A DNA stretch of 64,000 nucleotides from Alphaproteobacteria bacterium. GTDB taxonomy: Bacteria; Pseudomonadota; Alphaproteobacteria; Rhodobacterales; Rhodobacteraceae. The notes below the pieces were generated by a model. That model searched no databases and had not been told where the DNA came from. It saw only the letters and a list, made by a program, of their open reading frames with translations. Made by a program: the position numbers and the translations under genes. The stretch lies in NCBI GenBank assembly GCA_030431825.1, contig JAUIIJ010000019.1, positions 1-64,000 of the forward strand. Reading direction: 5' to 3'. Positions 27,673-37,306 of the stretch are shown in pieces (position 1 is the first letter of the stretch; each line of letters opens with the position of its first letter).

Positions 27673-29192
27673 CACATATCAAAACCACCCTTCTTGCCAG
27701 CCTGCTGAGCGCGACAGCCATCGGACTTGCCGCACCGGCGATGGCCGCCGACCTGCGCATCGCTCTGCAATCGGATGCAGACGTGCTCGACCCGGACCAG
27801 TCGCGCACCTTTGTCGGACGCATCGTCTACACCGCATTGTGTGACAAGCTGGTCGACATCACGCCCGACCTGGAATTTGTGCCGCAACTGGCGACCGAAT
27901 GGTCCTGGTCCGATGACGGCACTGCGCTGACCATGAAGCTGCGCGAGGGTGTAACCTTTCACGATGGCACCCCGTTTGACGCGCAGGCCGTGGCCGACAA
28001 CATCACCCGCAGCCAGACAATGGAGGAGAGCCGCCGCAAGTCGGAGCTGAAATCCATCGCCAGCACCGAGGTTCTGGGCAGCCACGAGATCAGGTTCAAC
28101 CTGACCGGACCGGACGCGACCCTGCTGGCGCAGTTCGCCGATCGTGCGGGGATGATGGTTTCTCCGACGGCTGCGGCCGAAGCCGGTGCCGATTTCGGTC
28201 TGAACCCGGTATGCTCGGGTCCGTTTTCTTTCGGCGAGCGTGTGGCGCAGGACCGGATTGTTCTGAACAGGTTCGCCGATTATTGGAACGCGGACGAGAT
28301 CAACTTCGACAGCGTGACCTACCTGCCGATACCGGACACGACCGTGCGTCTTGCCAACCTGCAATCGGGCGATATCGACATGCTGGAACGTCTGGCGGCG
28401 ACCGACCTGGCACAGGCGAAATCGGATCCGGGCATTCAGGTCGCAAGCGCGGTGTCGCTGGGTTACCAGGGTATCACCTTCAACATCAACAACGGTGAAA
28501 AGGGTGACAATCCCTGGGGCAACGACAAACGTCTGCGCCAGGCGCTGAGCTATGCCGTCGACCGCGAGGCGATCAACCAGGTCGTGTTCGAGGGGGCCTT
28601 TGCCGCCGGCAATCAGCCGGTGCCACCCAATTCTCCGTGGTACAATGCAAACTACCCGGTACCGGCGCGCGATATTGAGAAAGCCAGGGCGCTGCTGGCC
28701 GAGGCCGGATATGCCGACGGCATCGATCTTGAGGTGCAAGTGCCGAACACCACCGTGCCGCTGCAATTGATGCAGGTGGTGCAGGCCATGGCCGCCGAAG
28801 CGGGGATCAACATCACGATCACCTCCAAGGAATTTGCCACCCTGCTGTCGGATCAATCCGCCGGTGACTATCAGGCCAGTCAGATCGGATGGTCGGGTCG
28901 CGTCGATCCCGACGGCAACAACCACCAGTTCGTGACCACGAACGGCGGCATCAACGACAGCAAATATTCCAATGAAGAGGTCGATCGCCTGCTGAACGCG
29001 GCGCGTACCAGCAACGACCCGGCGGAACGCAAGGCCAACTATGATGCGGCGCGCGATATCCTGAACGAGGATCTGCCGCGCATGATCATGTATCACGAGA
29101 CCTGGATCTGGGCGCTGGACGACTCGATCAAGGGCTTCATCCCCTACCCTGACGGCATGATCCGTCTCGAGGGCATGTCCAAGGCCGAGTAA
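27669..29192 (+). CDS. Periplasmic substrate-binding protein, SBP family 5
   Basis: The 507-residue protein has a Sec signal peptide (about 1-26, ending PAMA) and family 5 solute-binding features such as TMKLREGVTFHDGTPFDAQAVADNI and RQALSYAVDREAINQVVF. It starts in an ATGA overlap with the DppF-like gene. The substrate is probably a peptide or a gamma-glutamyl-type compound, given the GGT-like enzyme in the same operon; this is inference from context. A GC-rich hairpin lies between this gene and the first permease gene. Confidence 0.92.
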   Translation: MTHIKTTLLASLLSATAIGLAAPAMAADLRIALQSDADVLDPDQSRTFVGRIVYTALCDKLVDITPDLEFVPQLATEWSWSDDGTALTMKLREGVTFHDGTPFDAQAVADNITRSQTMEESRRKSELKSIASTEVLGSHEIRFNLTGPDATLLAQFADRAGMMVSPTAAAEAGADFGLNPVCSGPFSFGERVAQDRIVLNRFADYWNADEINFDSVTYLPIPDTTVRLANLQSGDIDMLERLAATDLAQAKSDPGIQVASAVSLGYQGITFNINNGEKGDNPWGNDKRLRQALSYAVDREAINQVVFEGAFAAGNQPVPPNSPWYNANYPVPARDIEKARALLAEAGYADGIDLEVQVPNTTVPLQLMQVVQAMAAEAGINITITSKEFATLLSDQSAGDYQASQIGWSGRVDPDGNNHQFVTTNGGINDSKYSNEEVDRLLNAARTSNDPAERKANYDAARDILNEDLPRMIMYHETWIWALDDSIKGFIPYPDGMIRLEGMSKAE

Positions 29193-29200
29193 CCCCTTCC

Positions 29201-29223
29201 GGCCCGCGCCATGCGCGCGGGCC
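29201..29223 (+). promoter_or_regulatory. Intra-operonic hairpin after the binding-protein gene
   Basis: Perfect 9-bp GC arms GGCCCGCGC and GCGCGGGCC with a 5-nt loop start 9 bp after the binding-protein stop. No T-run follows, so it is more likely an mRNA-stabilising or partial-termination element than an operon end. Confidence 0.6.
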
Positions 29224-29246
29224 ACCGCTCCGAAAGATAGCTCATC

Positions 29247-30191
29247 ATGTTGCCCTTTATCCTGCGCCGCATCGTGATTGCGATACCGACGATCATCCTG
29301 ATCTCGATCTTCGTCTTTGCCTTGCAAAAGCTGCTGCCCGGCGATCCGGTGCTGGCCATGGCCGGCGAAGAGCGCGATCCCGAGGTGCTGGAATTCCTGC
29401 GCGAGAAATATCGCCTGAACGATCCCATTCCGGTGCAATACCTGACATGGGTCGGCAATGCCCTGTCGGGTGATCTGGGAATTTCTCTGCGTACCAATCA
29501 GCCGGTGACCGAACTGATCGCGCAGAAACTGCCGGTGACGATCCAGCTCGCCTTGATGGCGATTTGCTTTGCGCTGCTGATCGGTATCCCGGCGGGCATC
29601 CTGTCGGCGGTAAAAAAGGGCACCATCACCGATTATATCGCCAACGTGGTTGCGCTGTCGGGGCTGTCGATCCCGAACTTCTGGTTGGGGATCATGCTGA
29701 TCCTGCTGGTTTCGGTGAAATGGCAGTTGCTGCCGGCCTCCGGCTATGTGCCATTTTCAGAGGATCCGCTGAAATCCGTTACCACGATGATCATGCCGGC
29801 CTTTGTTCTGGGAACGGCATTGGCCGCGACGTTGATGCGGCATACGCGCTCGGCAATGCTCGAAGTGCTGACCGCGGATTATATCCGCACCGCCCGCGCC
29901 AAGGGTGTGCTGGAAAAACGCGTGGTTCTGAAACATGCGTTTCGCAATGCGCTGACCCCGATTGTCACTCTGACCGCGCTGCTGTTCGGGGAACTGATCG
30001 CGGGTGCGGTGCTGACCGAACAGATCTTTACCATCCCCGGTTTTGGCAAAATGGTGGTCGATGCCGTATTCAACCGCGATTACGCGGTGGTGCAGGGCAT
30101 CGTCCTGGTGACAGCCATCGGTTTTATCGTGATGAACCTGCTGGCGGACGTTCTTTATGTTCTGCTGAACCCGCGTCTGAGGGGACAATGA
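29247..30191 (+). CDS. Peptide-type ABC transporter permease (DppB-like)
   Basis: The 314-residue permease has a DppB N-terminus (MLPFILRRIVIAIPTIILIS), the block LPGDPVLAMAGEE, a conserved GDLGISLRTNQPVTELI loop and the BPD_transp_1 helices with the EAA-type coupling loop DYIRTARAKGVLEKRVVLKHAFRNAL. It forms the channel with the next gene product, whose ATG follows 1 bp after its stop. Confidence 0.93.
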   Translation: MLPFILRRIVIAIPTIILISIFVFALQKLLPGDPVLAMAGEERDPEVLEFLREKYRLNDPIPVQYLTWVGNALSGDLGISLRTNQPVTELIAQKLPVTIQLALMAICFALLIGIPAGILSAVKKGTITDYIANVVALSGLSIPNFWLGIMLILLVSVKWQLLPASGYVPFSEDPLKSVTTMIMPAFVLGTALAATLMRHTRSAMLEVLTADYIRTARAKGVLEKRVVLKHAFRNALTPIVTLTALLFGELIAGAVLTEQIFTIPGFGKMVVDAVFNRDYAVVQGIVLVTAIGFIVMNLLADVLYVLLNPRLRGQ

Positions 30192-30192
30192 C

Positions 30193-31059
30193 ATGAGTGC
30201 GCAAGCCGATCCCGTGCTGGCGAGCAAATCGCAAAGCCGCGTGTGGAAAAAATTCCGTAGCCACCGCAGCGCGATGCTGGGCGGCATACTCGTCACCTTT
30301 TTCATCCTGGTTGCACTGGCCGCCCCGATCCTTCCGATCCCCGATCCGGCCGCAACCGACTGGGGTGCGGTGCGCAAGCCGCCAAGCGCGGCGCATTGGC
30401 TGGGCACCGACGAGATCGGCCGCGATGTGCTGGCCCGGATGGTCTGGGGCGCGCAGGCGTCCTTGCTGGCGGGTGTGGTGTCGGTCGGCATCGCGCTGTT
30501 GCTGGGCGTGCCGCTGGGCATTCTGGCGGGGTATTTCGGCGGCTGGACGGACGCGATCATCTCGCGCTGTACCGAGGCGCTTCTGGCCGCGCCGTTCCTG
30601 ATCCTCGCGATTGCGCTGGCGGCGTTTCTCGGGCCGTCGCTGACCAACGCGATGATTGCCATCGGCATTTCCGCGATGCCGATCTTCGTGCGGCTGACCC
30701 GCGGGCAGGTTCTCAATATCAAGACCGCGGATTACGTGGAATCCGCCCATGCCATCGGGCTGTCCAATTATCGTATCCTGTCGCGGTACATCTTTCCCAA
30801 CGTGCTGCCCCCGATTCTCGTTCAGGCGACATTGACCATCGCCACCGCGATCATCGCCGAGGCGTCGCTGTCGTTCCTCGGACTGGGCCAGCAGCCGCCT
30901 GCCCCGAGCTGGGGTTCGATGCTGAACACCGCCAAGAATTTCCTGAACCAGGCCCCGTGGATGGCGATGTGGCCAGGGATCGCGATCTTTCTTGTTGTGC
31001 TGGGTTTCAACCTTTTGGGCGACGGGCTGCGCGATGCGCTGGACCCGCGCGAACACTGA
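30193..31059 (+). CDS. Peptide-type ABC transporter permease (DppC-like)
   Basis: The 288-residue permease has the DppC layout: a cytoplasmic N-terminus, a first helix (MLGGILVTFFILVALAAPIL), the loop GTDEIGRDVLARMVWGAQ, and C-terminal BPD_transp_1 helices with the coupling loop DYVESAHAIGLSNYRILSRYIFPNVLP. It is the second channel subunit of this importer. The stop is 14 bp before the GGT-like gene. Confidence 0.93.
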   Translation: MSAQADPVLASKSQSRVWKKFRSHRSAMLGGILVTFFILVALAAPILPIPDPAATDWGAVRKPPSAAHWLGTDEIGRDVLARMVWGAQASLLAGVVSVGIALLLGVPLGILAGYFGGWTDAIISRCTEALLAAPFLILAIALAAFLGPSLTNAMIAIGISAMPIFVRLTRGQVLNIKTADYVESAHAIGLSNYRILSRYIFPNVLPPILVQATLTIATAIIAEASLSFLGLGQQPPAPSWGSMLNTAKNFLNQAPWMAMWPGIAIFLVVLGFNLLGDGLRDALDPREH

Positions 31060-31073
31060 GTATCGGAGAATTC

Positions 31074-32864
31074 ATGTCTGACTTTACCACCCGTCCCGAA
31101 ATTCGCGGTACCTTCGGGGTCGTCACGTCGACACACTGGCTTGCTTCCTCTGTCGGGTTCGGCATTCTGGAAAAGGGTGGCAACGCTTTTGATGCCGCCG
31201 TGGCCACTGCCTTCGTGCTGCAAGTCGTCGAGCCGCACCTGAACGGGCCCGCGGGCGATATGCCGGCAATCCTGCATTCCGCTGAGACCGGCGAAACCAC
31301 CGTGCTTTGTGCGCAGGGGATCAGCCCGGCAGCGGCGACGATCGAGGCACATACCGAGCAGGGGCTCAAGCTGGTGCCGGGCTCGGGATTGTTGGCGACG
31401 GTTGTGCCGGGCGCGTTCGACGGCTGGCTGATGATGCTGCGCGATCACGGAACGATGAGCTTGCGGGAGGTGCTGCAACCGGCGATCGACTATGCCCGCG
31501 ACGGCCATCCGGTCCTGCCACGCGTCGCCGCGACCATTGCGGATCTGCGCGAATTCTTTGAAACCGAATGGCCCAGTTCCGCCGCTGTCTGGACACCGGG
31601 CGGACAGGCGCCCGAGGCCAACACGCTGTTCAGGAACCCCGATCTGGCCGACACCTATGACCGGCTGGCGCGTGTGGCAGATAAGACCGGGGGCGACCGC
31701 GTGGCGCAGATCGACGCCGCCCGCGCGGAATGGCGCGAGGGATTCGTCGCCGAGGCGATATTTGACTACCTAAAGGACGCCTGCGTGATGGATGTGTCCG
31801 AGGAAAAGCACAGCGCCATTCTGGCCCCCTCGGACATGGCGGACTGGCGCGCCACCTATGAAGAGACGCTGACGCTCGACTATCACGGCTGGACGGTGCA
31901 CAAGACCCACGCCTGGAGCCAGGGGCCGGTGATGTTGCAGGCCCTGTCGATTCTCAAGCACCTTGACCTGGGCGCGATGGACCCCAATGGCGCGGAATTC
32001 GTGCACACGGTGATCGAGGCCATGAAGCTCGCCTATGCCGACCGCGAGGCCTATTACGGTGATCCGGATTTCAGCGAGATCCCGATGGATCACCTGCTGT
32101 CCGATGGCTACGGTGCCGAACGGGCGCGGATGATCGATGCGACCGCCTCGATGGAGCAGCGTCCGGGTCGCGTGCCCGGATTCGAGCATCTGGCGGATGC
32201 CTATATCGCCCGCGCGCAGCAGGATTTCGGCGTGGCCGGCGTCGCAGCGCAGGAGCCGACCATGGCGCACCTGACCGAGAAGCGAGGCGATACCGTGCAT
32301 CTGGACGTGATCGACCGCTGGGGCAACATGGTGGCTTCTACACCGTCGGGCGGGTGGTTGCAGAGCTCGCCCGTCATTCCCGGGCTCGGCTTTCCACTGA
32401 ACTCGCGCGCACAGATGTTCTGGCTGATCGACGGCCTGCCCAGTTCGATGGCCCCGAAACGGCGCCCGCGTACCACGTTGACACCCTCTTTCGCGGAAAA
32501 GGACGGTGCGCGGCTGGTCTTCGGGACACCCGGAGGCGACCAGCAGGATCAGTGGAACCTGATCTGGTTCCTGCGTTTTGTCCATCACGGGCTGGGTCTG
32601 CAACAGGGGATGGACGCGCCGCTGTTTCATACCATGCACTTCCAGGGTTCTTTTTTCCCGCGGGAAGTGAAGCCGGGCGAAATGATGATGGAGCCCGCAT
32701 TCGACGGGCAGGTCATAGAGGCGCTGCGCGCGCGCGGCCATATCGTCACGGTGTCCGAGCCGTGGGCCGTGGGCCGGCTCACCGCCGCGATGCGCGAGGC
32801 GGACGGAATGCTGCGCGCCGCTGCCACGCCGCGCCTGATGCAAGCCTATGCGGTCGGGCGATGA
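31074..32864 (+). CDS. Gamma-glutamyltransferase-family protein
   Basis: The 596-residue protein belongs to the gamma-glutamyltranspeptidase (Ntn hydrolase) family. The N-terminal GGNAFDAAVATAFVL block and the candidate autoprocessing nucleophile Thr407 (GDTVHLDVID, where well-studied enzymes have TTH) are present. Cleavage there would give large and small subunits. The GSSPGG-like block is TPGGDQQDQW. I see no N-terminal signal peptide, so unlike E. coli Ggt it is probably cytoplasmic and would act on the compound imported by the co-encoded ABC transporter. GATTGAGAA-type ribosome-binding sequence (GGAGAA) precedes the ATG. The stop overlaps the DUF1028 gene by 4 bp. Substrate and transferase-versus-hydrolase activity are open. 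Confidence 0.88.
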   Translation: MSDFTTRPEIRGTFGVVTSTHWLASSVGFGILEKGGNAFDAAVATAFVLQVVEPHLNGPAGDMPAILHSAETGETTVLCAQGISPAAATIEAHTEQGLKLVPGSGLLATVVPGAFDGWLMMLRDHGTMSLREVLQPAIDYARDGHPVLPRVAATIADLREFFETEWPSSAAVWTPGGQAPEANTLFRNPDLADTYDRLARVADKTGGDRVAQIDAARAEWREGFVAEAIFDYLKDACVMDVSEEKHSAILAPSDMADWRATYEETLTLDYHGWTVHKTHAWSQGPVMLQALSILKHLDLGAMDPNGAEFVHTVIEAMKLAYADREAYYGDPDFSEIPMDHLLSDGYGAERARMIDATASMEQRPGRVPGFEHLADAYIARAQQDFGVAGVAAQEPTMAHLTEKRGDTVHLDVIDRWGNMVASTPSGGWLQSSPVIPGLGFPLNSRAQMFWLIDGLPSSMAPKRRPRTTLTPSFAEKDGARLVFGTPGGDQQDQWNLIWFLRFVHHGLGLQQGMDAPLFHTMHFQGSFFPREVKPGEMMMEPAFDGQVIEALRARGHIVTVSEPWAVGRLTAAMREADGMLRAAATPRLMQAYAVGR

Positions 32865-33607
32865 CCTGGTCGATCATCGCACGTGATCCGTCGGATGGCG
32901 CCATCGGCATAGCCGTGGCCAGCCGGTTCTTTGCCTGCGGTGCGATGGTGCCCTATGTCGGCGCGAAATCGGCGGTCGCGAGCCAGGCGTTCTGCAACCC
33001 GGTCTGGGGCACCGAGGGCCGCGACCGGCTGCAGGCAGGCGAAGCGGCGCGCGACGTGCTGGCCGATTTCGTCAAACGCGATGCGGGCCAGGCGATCCGC
33101 CAGTGTCACATGATGGATGCGCAGGGTAATTTCGTCGCCCATACCGGCGCGGATTGCACGGAATGGGCCGGCCATCTGATCGGTGACGGATTTTCCGTCG
33201 CGGGCAACATGCTGGCGGGCTCGCGAGTGATCGAGGCCACAGCCGAGGCGCTGGTCCAATATCGCGATCAGCCCCTGCCCCGGCGACTCCTCGCGGCGAT
33301 GCGGGCGGGCGAACAGGCCGGTGGTGACAAGCGCGGGAAACAGGCCGCGGGTCTGGTCATTCATCACGGCGAAGCGCATCCCTGGCTGGATCTGCGCGTG
33401 GATGACCACGGCGATCCGCTGGCGGAACTTGACCGGTTGCTGGATGTGGCGGGCGAACGCTATCTCTTTTTCGCCGACGCGATGCCCGGAGCGCAACGGT
33501 TCTCGGGTCTTCCGACGCGCGAGGCGCTGGACGCGCGCATCGAGGCCGAGTACGATCGGCGACTACGCGCTGGCCAAGTCAGCCGTTCCCTGTCAACCGA
33601 CCCCTGA
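32861..33607 (+). CDS. DUF1028-family protein, putative Ntn-hydrolase
   Basis: The 248-residue protein matches DUF1028, a family of putative N-terminal-nucleophile hydrolases. The conserved N-terminal block TWSIIARDPSDGAIGIAVASRFFACGA (written here only in part) and the later GFSVAGNML motif are visible. It starts in a 4-bp ATGA overlap with the GGT-family gene, and both families use Ntn chemistry, so they probably act in one catabolic route after uptake. DUF1028 proteins are repeatedly seen with peptide transporters and amidohydrolases, but no firm reaction is known to me. A putative C-terminal peptidoglycan-binding-like extension seen in some members is replaced here by an acidic and arginine-rich helix. 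Confidence 0.82.
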   Translation: MTWSIIARDPSDGAIGIAVASRFFACGAMVPYVGAKSAVASQAFCNPVWGTEGRDRLQAGEAARDVLADFVKRDAGQAIRQCHMMDAQGNFVAHTGADCTEWAGHLIGDGFSVAGNMLAGSRVIEATAEALVQYRDQPLPRRLLAAMRAGEQAGGDKRGKQAAGLVIHHGEAHPWLDLRVDDHGDPLAELDRLLDVAGERYLFFADAMPGAQRFSGLPTREALDARIEAEYDRRLRAGQVSRSLSTDP

Positions 33608-33616
33608 TACGAACAG

Positions 33617-34312
33617 ATGAACACGCACCAGCACCCGAACCCGGACCAGCACGCCAAGTCCCAGATCCTGTCGTTGTTGTCCTCCGGCACGCTGGGTGAC
33701 AGTGGCCGTCTTCCCAGTGAACGGGCGCTTTCGGAACGGTTCCGGATCGGGCGGCGGCGGGTACGCGAGGCCCTTGCACAGCTTGAAGCCGAGGGGCTGA
33801 TCTGGCGCAAGCAGGGCTCGGGCACCTATGCGGGCAAGCCGGCGGATCCGACCGGGGAACTCGCCGCGCGCATCGCCGGTGAAACCAACGCGATCCAGGT
33901 CATGGAGGCGCGCCTGTGCATCGAGCCCGAACTCGCTGCGCTCTGCGCCGCACGGATCAAGCCGCCGGCCGTCGAACAGTTGCGTGCACTGGCGGCCCGG
34001 ATCGTGCGTTCGCTGCCCAACAGCGAGAATGAGATCTGGGATGGCGCATTGCACAGGATGATCGCCGAAGAAGCCCGCAACAAGCCTCTTTTGACCTGTT
34101 TCGCCATGCTGGATGAAATCCGTGTCAGCGCCGATTGGCTGGTCTTTCGCGCGCGGGCCCGTCCACCGGGGTCTTTCGAACGCACGCTGCGCCAGCACGA
34201 TCGCATCATCGACGCGATTGCGGCGGGCGATCCAGAGGCCGCCCGCGCGGCGATGCACGCGCATCTGGATGAACGTTTCACCGCCCTGCGCGCAGAAGTG
34301 ACCGACCGCTGA
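33617..34312 (+). CDS. GntR-family regulator with FCD effector domain
   Basis: The 231-residue protein has an N-terminal GntR winged helix (GRLPSERALSERFRIGRRRVREALAQLEAEGLI, about 34-66) and a C-terminal FCD domain from about 85, with the histidine-bearing helices typical of FadR relatives. It is the last gene of the second importer operon, 9 bp after the DUF1028 gene, without a good ribosome-binding site, which would keep it scarce. It most likely controls its own operon by binding the inverted repeat over the -10 at 25530-25550. The histidine/aspartate metal site of FCD proteins suggests an organic-acid ligand. Confidence 0.88.
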   Translation: MNTHQHPNPDQHAKSQILSLLSSGTLGDSGRLPSERALSERFRIGRRRVREALAQLEAEGLIWRKQGSGTYAGKPADPTGELAARIAGETNAIQVMEARLCIEPELAALCAARIKPPAVEQLRALAARIVRSLPNSENEIWDGALHRMIAEEARNKPLLTCFAMLDEIRVSADWLVFRARARPPGSFERTLRQHDRIIDAIAAGDPEAARAAMHAHLDERFTALRAEVTDR

Positions 34313-34392
34313 CTATTCGGAAGATTTGCCCCGATCCGGAAATTTCTGCCGCCCGCGCCGATCAGGTCCCGCAAATACCGGTGCAGCGGGGA

Positions 34393-35409
34393 TTATAAAA
34401 TCCTGTAGGATCCCGGCGTCCGACTGGTCCATTTTCGAAAGGCGCGATGGAAATTCGCAGGGGCGGAGAACCCGGTTTCAAAGGCGATGTGTTCAATGCT
34501 GTCGTTTCCCTGTTGAAGGGCGCGAATGGCCATGTCCCGGCGCAGCGCATCCTTGATGTCCTGAAACGAGGTCCCTTCCTCCTTTAGCCGCCGATTCAAC
34601 GTGCGCGGTGTCATTTTCAGCGCGCTGGCCGCTTCGGGAAGCTGGCAGTTCTGCCACGCGGCACCATAGAGAAAGGCTCGCACCCGTAGCGAGCAGGTAT
34701 GCGCCCGTGATCCGGTGAACATCCAGTCAAGCGGTGCCCGTTGCAGGAATGCGGTCGCCTCGGCCGGGCTTCGTGCCACCGGCCGGGTAAATTCGCGCGG
34801 GTCGAAACGGATGCTGGTCCGGGGCGCCGAGAACCGCACCGGGCATGGAAAAACCACCGCGTAATCGGCAGCGAAATCCGGGCGCGCAAAGGCAAAGCGT
34901 ACCTCTTTGACCGGCAGTTCGAACCCGCCAAGCCAGGACAGCAACCCATGCGCCAGCTTGAGCAGCAGCATGTGACCGAAACGCTGTGGCCGGGTTCCCT
35001 GTTCACAGGGGTTCAGGACAAGGTCGATCGCGTCCTGGCTGCGTTGCAAATCCAGATGGAAATCGTCCAGCAGCAGGTTCCAATAGGTTGAAAACCGGTA
35101 AAGCGCCGAGGTCAGGCTGCTCGCTTCGCGCTGTACCGTGACGAGGTGTTGCAGGGCGCGTGGCCGGATGGGGCGGCTCCACAGGCCCATCATCTCGTCG
35201 CCGGTTTCCGGTGCGGCAAGCTGATAGAGACGCGCGATCTCGTTCAGTGTGATCCGCTGTTGCGGCATCATCGGTCCGACCTGCAGCCCCGAGCGCCGCA
35301 GCAGCGCGCCCATCACCTCGGGAGTGCAACGCGACTGGAGCGCATCGAGCCAATCCTGGATGAATGCGGCCGATACCGTGGTCAGGGATATCGGATCGTG
35401 ATTGGTCAT
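34393..35409 (-). CDS. AraC-family transcriptional regulator
   Basis: The 338-residue protein has an N-terminal AraC-type ligand domain of the OruR/ArgR kind (arabinose-binding-like, about 20-210) and a C-terminal pair of helix-turn-helix motifs (about 250-335: ASALKMTPRTLNRRLKEEG and HIAFETGFSAPANFHRAFRKW). It is divergent from the dmdC-dmdD-like genes across a 110-bp gap, so it is the likely activator of them. A CCGATA/TATCGG inverted repeat at 35430-35463 in that gap is a weak binding-site candidate. Confidence 0.88.
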   Translation of the reverse strand: MTNHDPISLTTVSAAFIQDWLDALQSRCTPEVMGALLRRSGLQVGPMMPQQRITLNEIARLYQLAAPETGDEMMGLWSRPIRPRALQHLVTVQREASSLTSALYRFSTYWNLLLDDFHLDLQRSQDAIDLVLNPCEQGTRPQRFGHMLLLKLAHGLLSWLGGFELPVKEVRFAFARPDFAADYAVVFPCPVRFSAPRTSIRFDPREFTRPVARSPAEATAFLQRAPLDWMFTGSRAHTCSLRVRAFLYGAAWQNCQLPEAASALKMTPRTLNRRLKEEGTSFQDIKDALRRDMAIRALQQGNDSIEHIAFETGFSAPANFHRAFRKWTSRTPGSYRIL

Positions 35410-35519
35410 CGGCGGGCCCTTGGCGTAATCCGATACATTTTTGGCAAATTATGAGATTATCGGCAAGAGAAGCGCCATTTAGATGACGTAAAACCATAGC
35501 CGCAGGACAGGAGGCCCGC

Positions 35520-37283
35520 ATGTCATATAATCCCCCCTTTCAGGATCTGATGTTCTGTATCGAACATCTGTCACACTGGGATACGGTGTCGGCGATGGAC
35601 GCGTATTCCGACCTGGACCTGACGGATATCGCCGCCGCGCTTGAGGGCTATGCCCGCTTTTGCAGTGAACAGATCGCGCCGCTGTCATCTGCCGGGGACG
35701 AGTCGGGAGCGCAATTTCTCGACGGGCGCGTGACGATGCCCGAGGGCTTTGCAAGGGCCTATGCGCAATTCGTCGAGATGGGCTGGCAGGCGCTGACCCA
35801 TCCTGCAGAGTATGGCGGCATGGGGTTGCCGCGCGTGGCCGGGGCCGCCGGGTCCGAGATGCTGAACGCTGCGGATATGAGCTTTGGTCTCTGCCCGCTC
35901 CTGACGGATGGTGCAATCGAAGCGTTGTTGCTGACCGGTTCGGACGAACAGAAGGCCACCTATCTCGAGCCGCTGATCTCGGGTCGCTGGTCGGGGACGA
36001 TGAACCTGACGGAACCGCAGGCGGGCAGCGATCTGGGGCGCGTGGCGACCAGGGCGCAGCGGCGCGATGATGGCACCTATGGGGTCTCGGGGACCAAGAT
36101 ATTCATCACATTCGGCGCGCATGACCTGACCGGCAACATCATCCATCTCGTCCTTGCCCGCACGCCCGAGGCCCCGGCGGGCCCGAAAGGGCTGAGCCTG
36201 TTTATCGTGCCGCAGAAACTGGTGGACGCGGATGGCACGCCCGGTGCCGCCAACGCAGTGACCTGTGTGAGTATCGAACACAAGCTGGGCGTGCGCGCGA
36301 GTCCGACGGCGGTGCTGGAATACGACGACGCGACCGGGTTCCTGATCGGCGAAGAGAACCGCGGGCTCGAATACATGTTCATCATGATGAATGCCGCGCG
36401 GTTTGCCGTGGGTGTGCAGGGCATTGCCGTTTCGGAACGGGCGTATCAGCGGGCGCTGGCCTATGCGCGCGAACGCGTGCAAAGCCGCCCTGTCAATGGC
36501 TCGGCCAAAGATGCCGTGGCGATCATCGAGCACCCGGATGTCCGCCGGATGTTGGTGCGCATGCGCGGCCTGACCGAGGGTGGCCGCGCCATGGCGGCGG
36601 CGACCGCCGGGCTGCTGGACATGGCGCATCACGGCGCGGATCCGCAAGCCGGCGCATTGGCCGAATTCATGGTGCCGCTGGTCAAGGGATACTGTTCGGA
36701 ACGCGCGGTCGAGGTCGCTTCGCTTGGTGTGCAGATCCACGGCGGGATGGGTTTCATCGAAGAGACCGGAGCGGCGCAGCATTATCGCGATGCCCGCATT
36801 CTGCCGATCTACGAAGGCACCACAGCCATTCAGGCCAATGATCTGCTGGGTCGCAAGGTGATGCGCGACGGGGGCGACACCGCACGGCGTTTCGCGGCGC
36901 GGATTGCCGATACCGAGGCCCTCCTGTCCGGGGGCGACGACACCGCGCAGACCATCGGCAGGGCGCTTGCAGAAGCGCGCGGCGCGTTCGAAACCGCGCT
37001 GGACTGGCTGATGGACCACACTCGGAGCGACGTTGACGCAGCCTATGCCGGCGCGGTTCCCTTTCTGACGTTGTCGGGCACCCTGGCCGCCGGATGGAAG
37101 CTGGCCCAGGGGGCGCTGGCAGCGCAGGCTGCGCTGGACGCAGGCCAGAACCCGGAGTTCATGAGCCGTAAAATCGACACCGCCCTGTTCTTTGCCCGGC
37201 ATATCCTGCCGGAATGCCAGATCGAACGCATTCGCATCGTCAACGGCGCGGCCAGTGTTCTGGCCACCGACTTCCCTGACTGA
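35520..37283 (+). CDS. dmdC: 3-methylmercaptopropionyl-CoA dehydrogenase (DmdC-like acyl-CoA dehydrogenase)
   Basis: The 587-residue flavoprotein has the length and layout of the long acyl-CoA dehydrogenases that include DmdC. The N-terminus ([17 protein letters not shown]) matches that group, the FAD/substrate block is [13 protein letters not shown] (about 160-173), and the catalytic glutamate is expected at Glu432 in [13 protein letters not shown]. DmdC oxidises 3-methylmercaptopropionyl-CoA to methylthioacryloyl-CoA in DMSP demethylation. The assignment rests on the adjacent hydratase gene (DmdD-like), 23 bp downstream, and on the marine gene set. Related long-chain acyl-CoA dehydrogenases look alike, so this remains a strong inference. 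A ribosome-binding site GGACAGGAGG precedes the ATG. Confidence 0.78.
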   Translation: MSYNPPFQDLMFCIEHLSHWDTVSAMDAYSDLDLTDIAAALEGYARFCSEQIAPLSSAGDESGAQFLDGRVTMPEGFARAYAQFVEMGWQALTHPAEYGGMGLPRVAGAAGSEMLNAADMSFGLCPLLTDGAIEALLLTGSDEQKATYLEPLISGRWSGTMNLTEPQAGSDLGRVATRAQRRDDGTYGVSGTKIFITFGAHDLTGNIIHLVLARTPEAPAGPKGLSLFIVPQKLVDADGTPGAANAVTCVSIEHKLGVRASPTAVLEYDDATGFLIGEENRGLEYMFIMMNAARFAVGVQGIAVSERAYQRALAYARERVQSRPVNGSAKDAVAIIEHPDVRRMLVRMRGLTEGGRAMAAATAGLLDMAHHGADPQAGALAEFMVPLVKGYCSERAVEVASLGVQIHGGMGFIEETGAAQHYRDARILPIYEGTTAIQANDLLGRKVMRDGGDTARRFAARIADTEALLSGGDDTAQTIGRALAEARGAFETALDWLMDHTRSDVDAAYAGAVPFLTLSGTLAAGWKLAQGALAAQAALDAGQNPEFMSRKIDTALFFARHILPECQIERIRIVNGAASVLATDFPD

Positions 37284-37306
37284 CCCCTTCTGAAAGGACC
37301 CGAGCC

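Noticed and set aside
27591-29438. 615-codon minus-strand frame across the second binding-protein gene
   Set aside because: It is antisense to a clear SBP family 5 gene with signal peptide and coupled start, and its product has no recognisable features.
35430-35463. CCGATA/TATCGG inverted repeat between the AraC gene and dmdC
   Set aside because: Arms of only 6 bp with a 22-bp spacer are expected by chance. AraC sites are usually direct repeats, so it was not listed as an operator.
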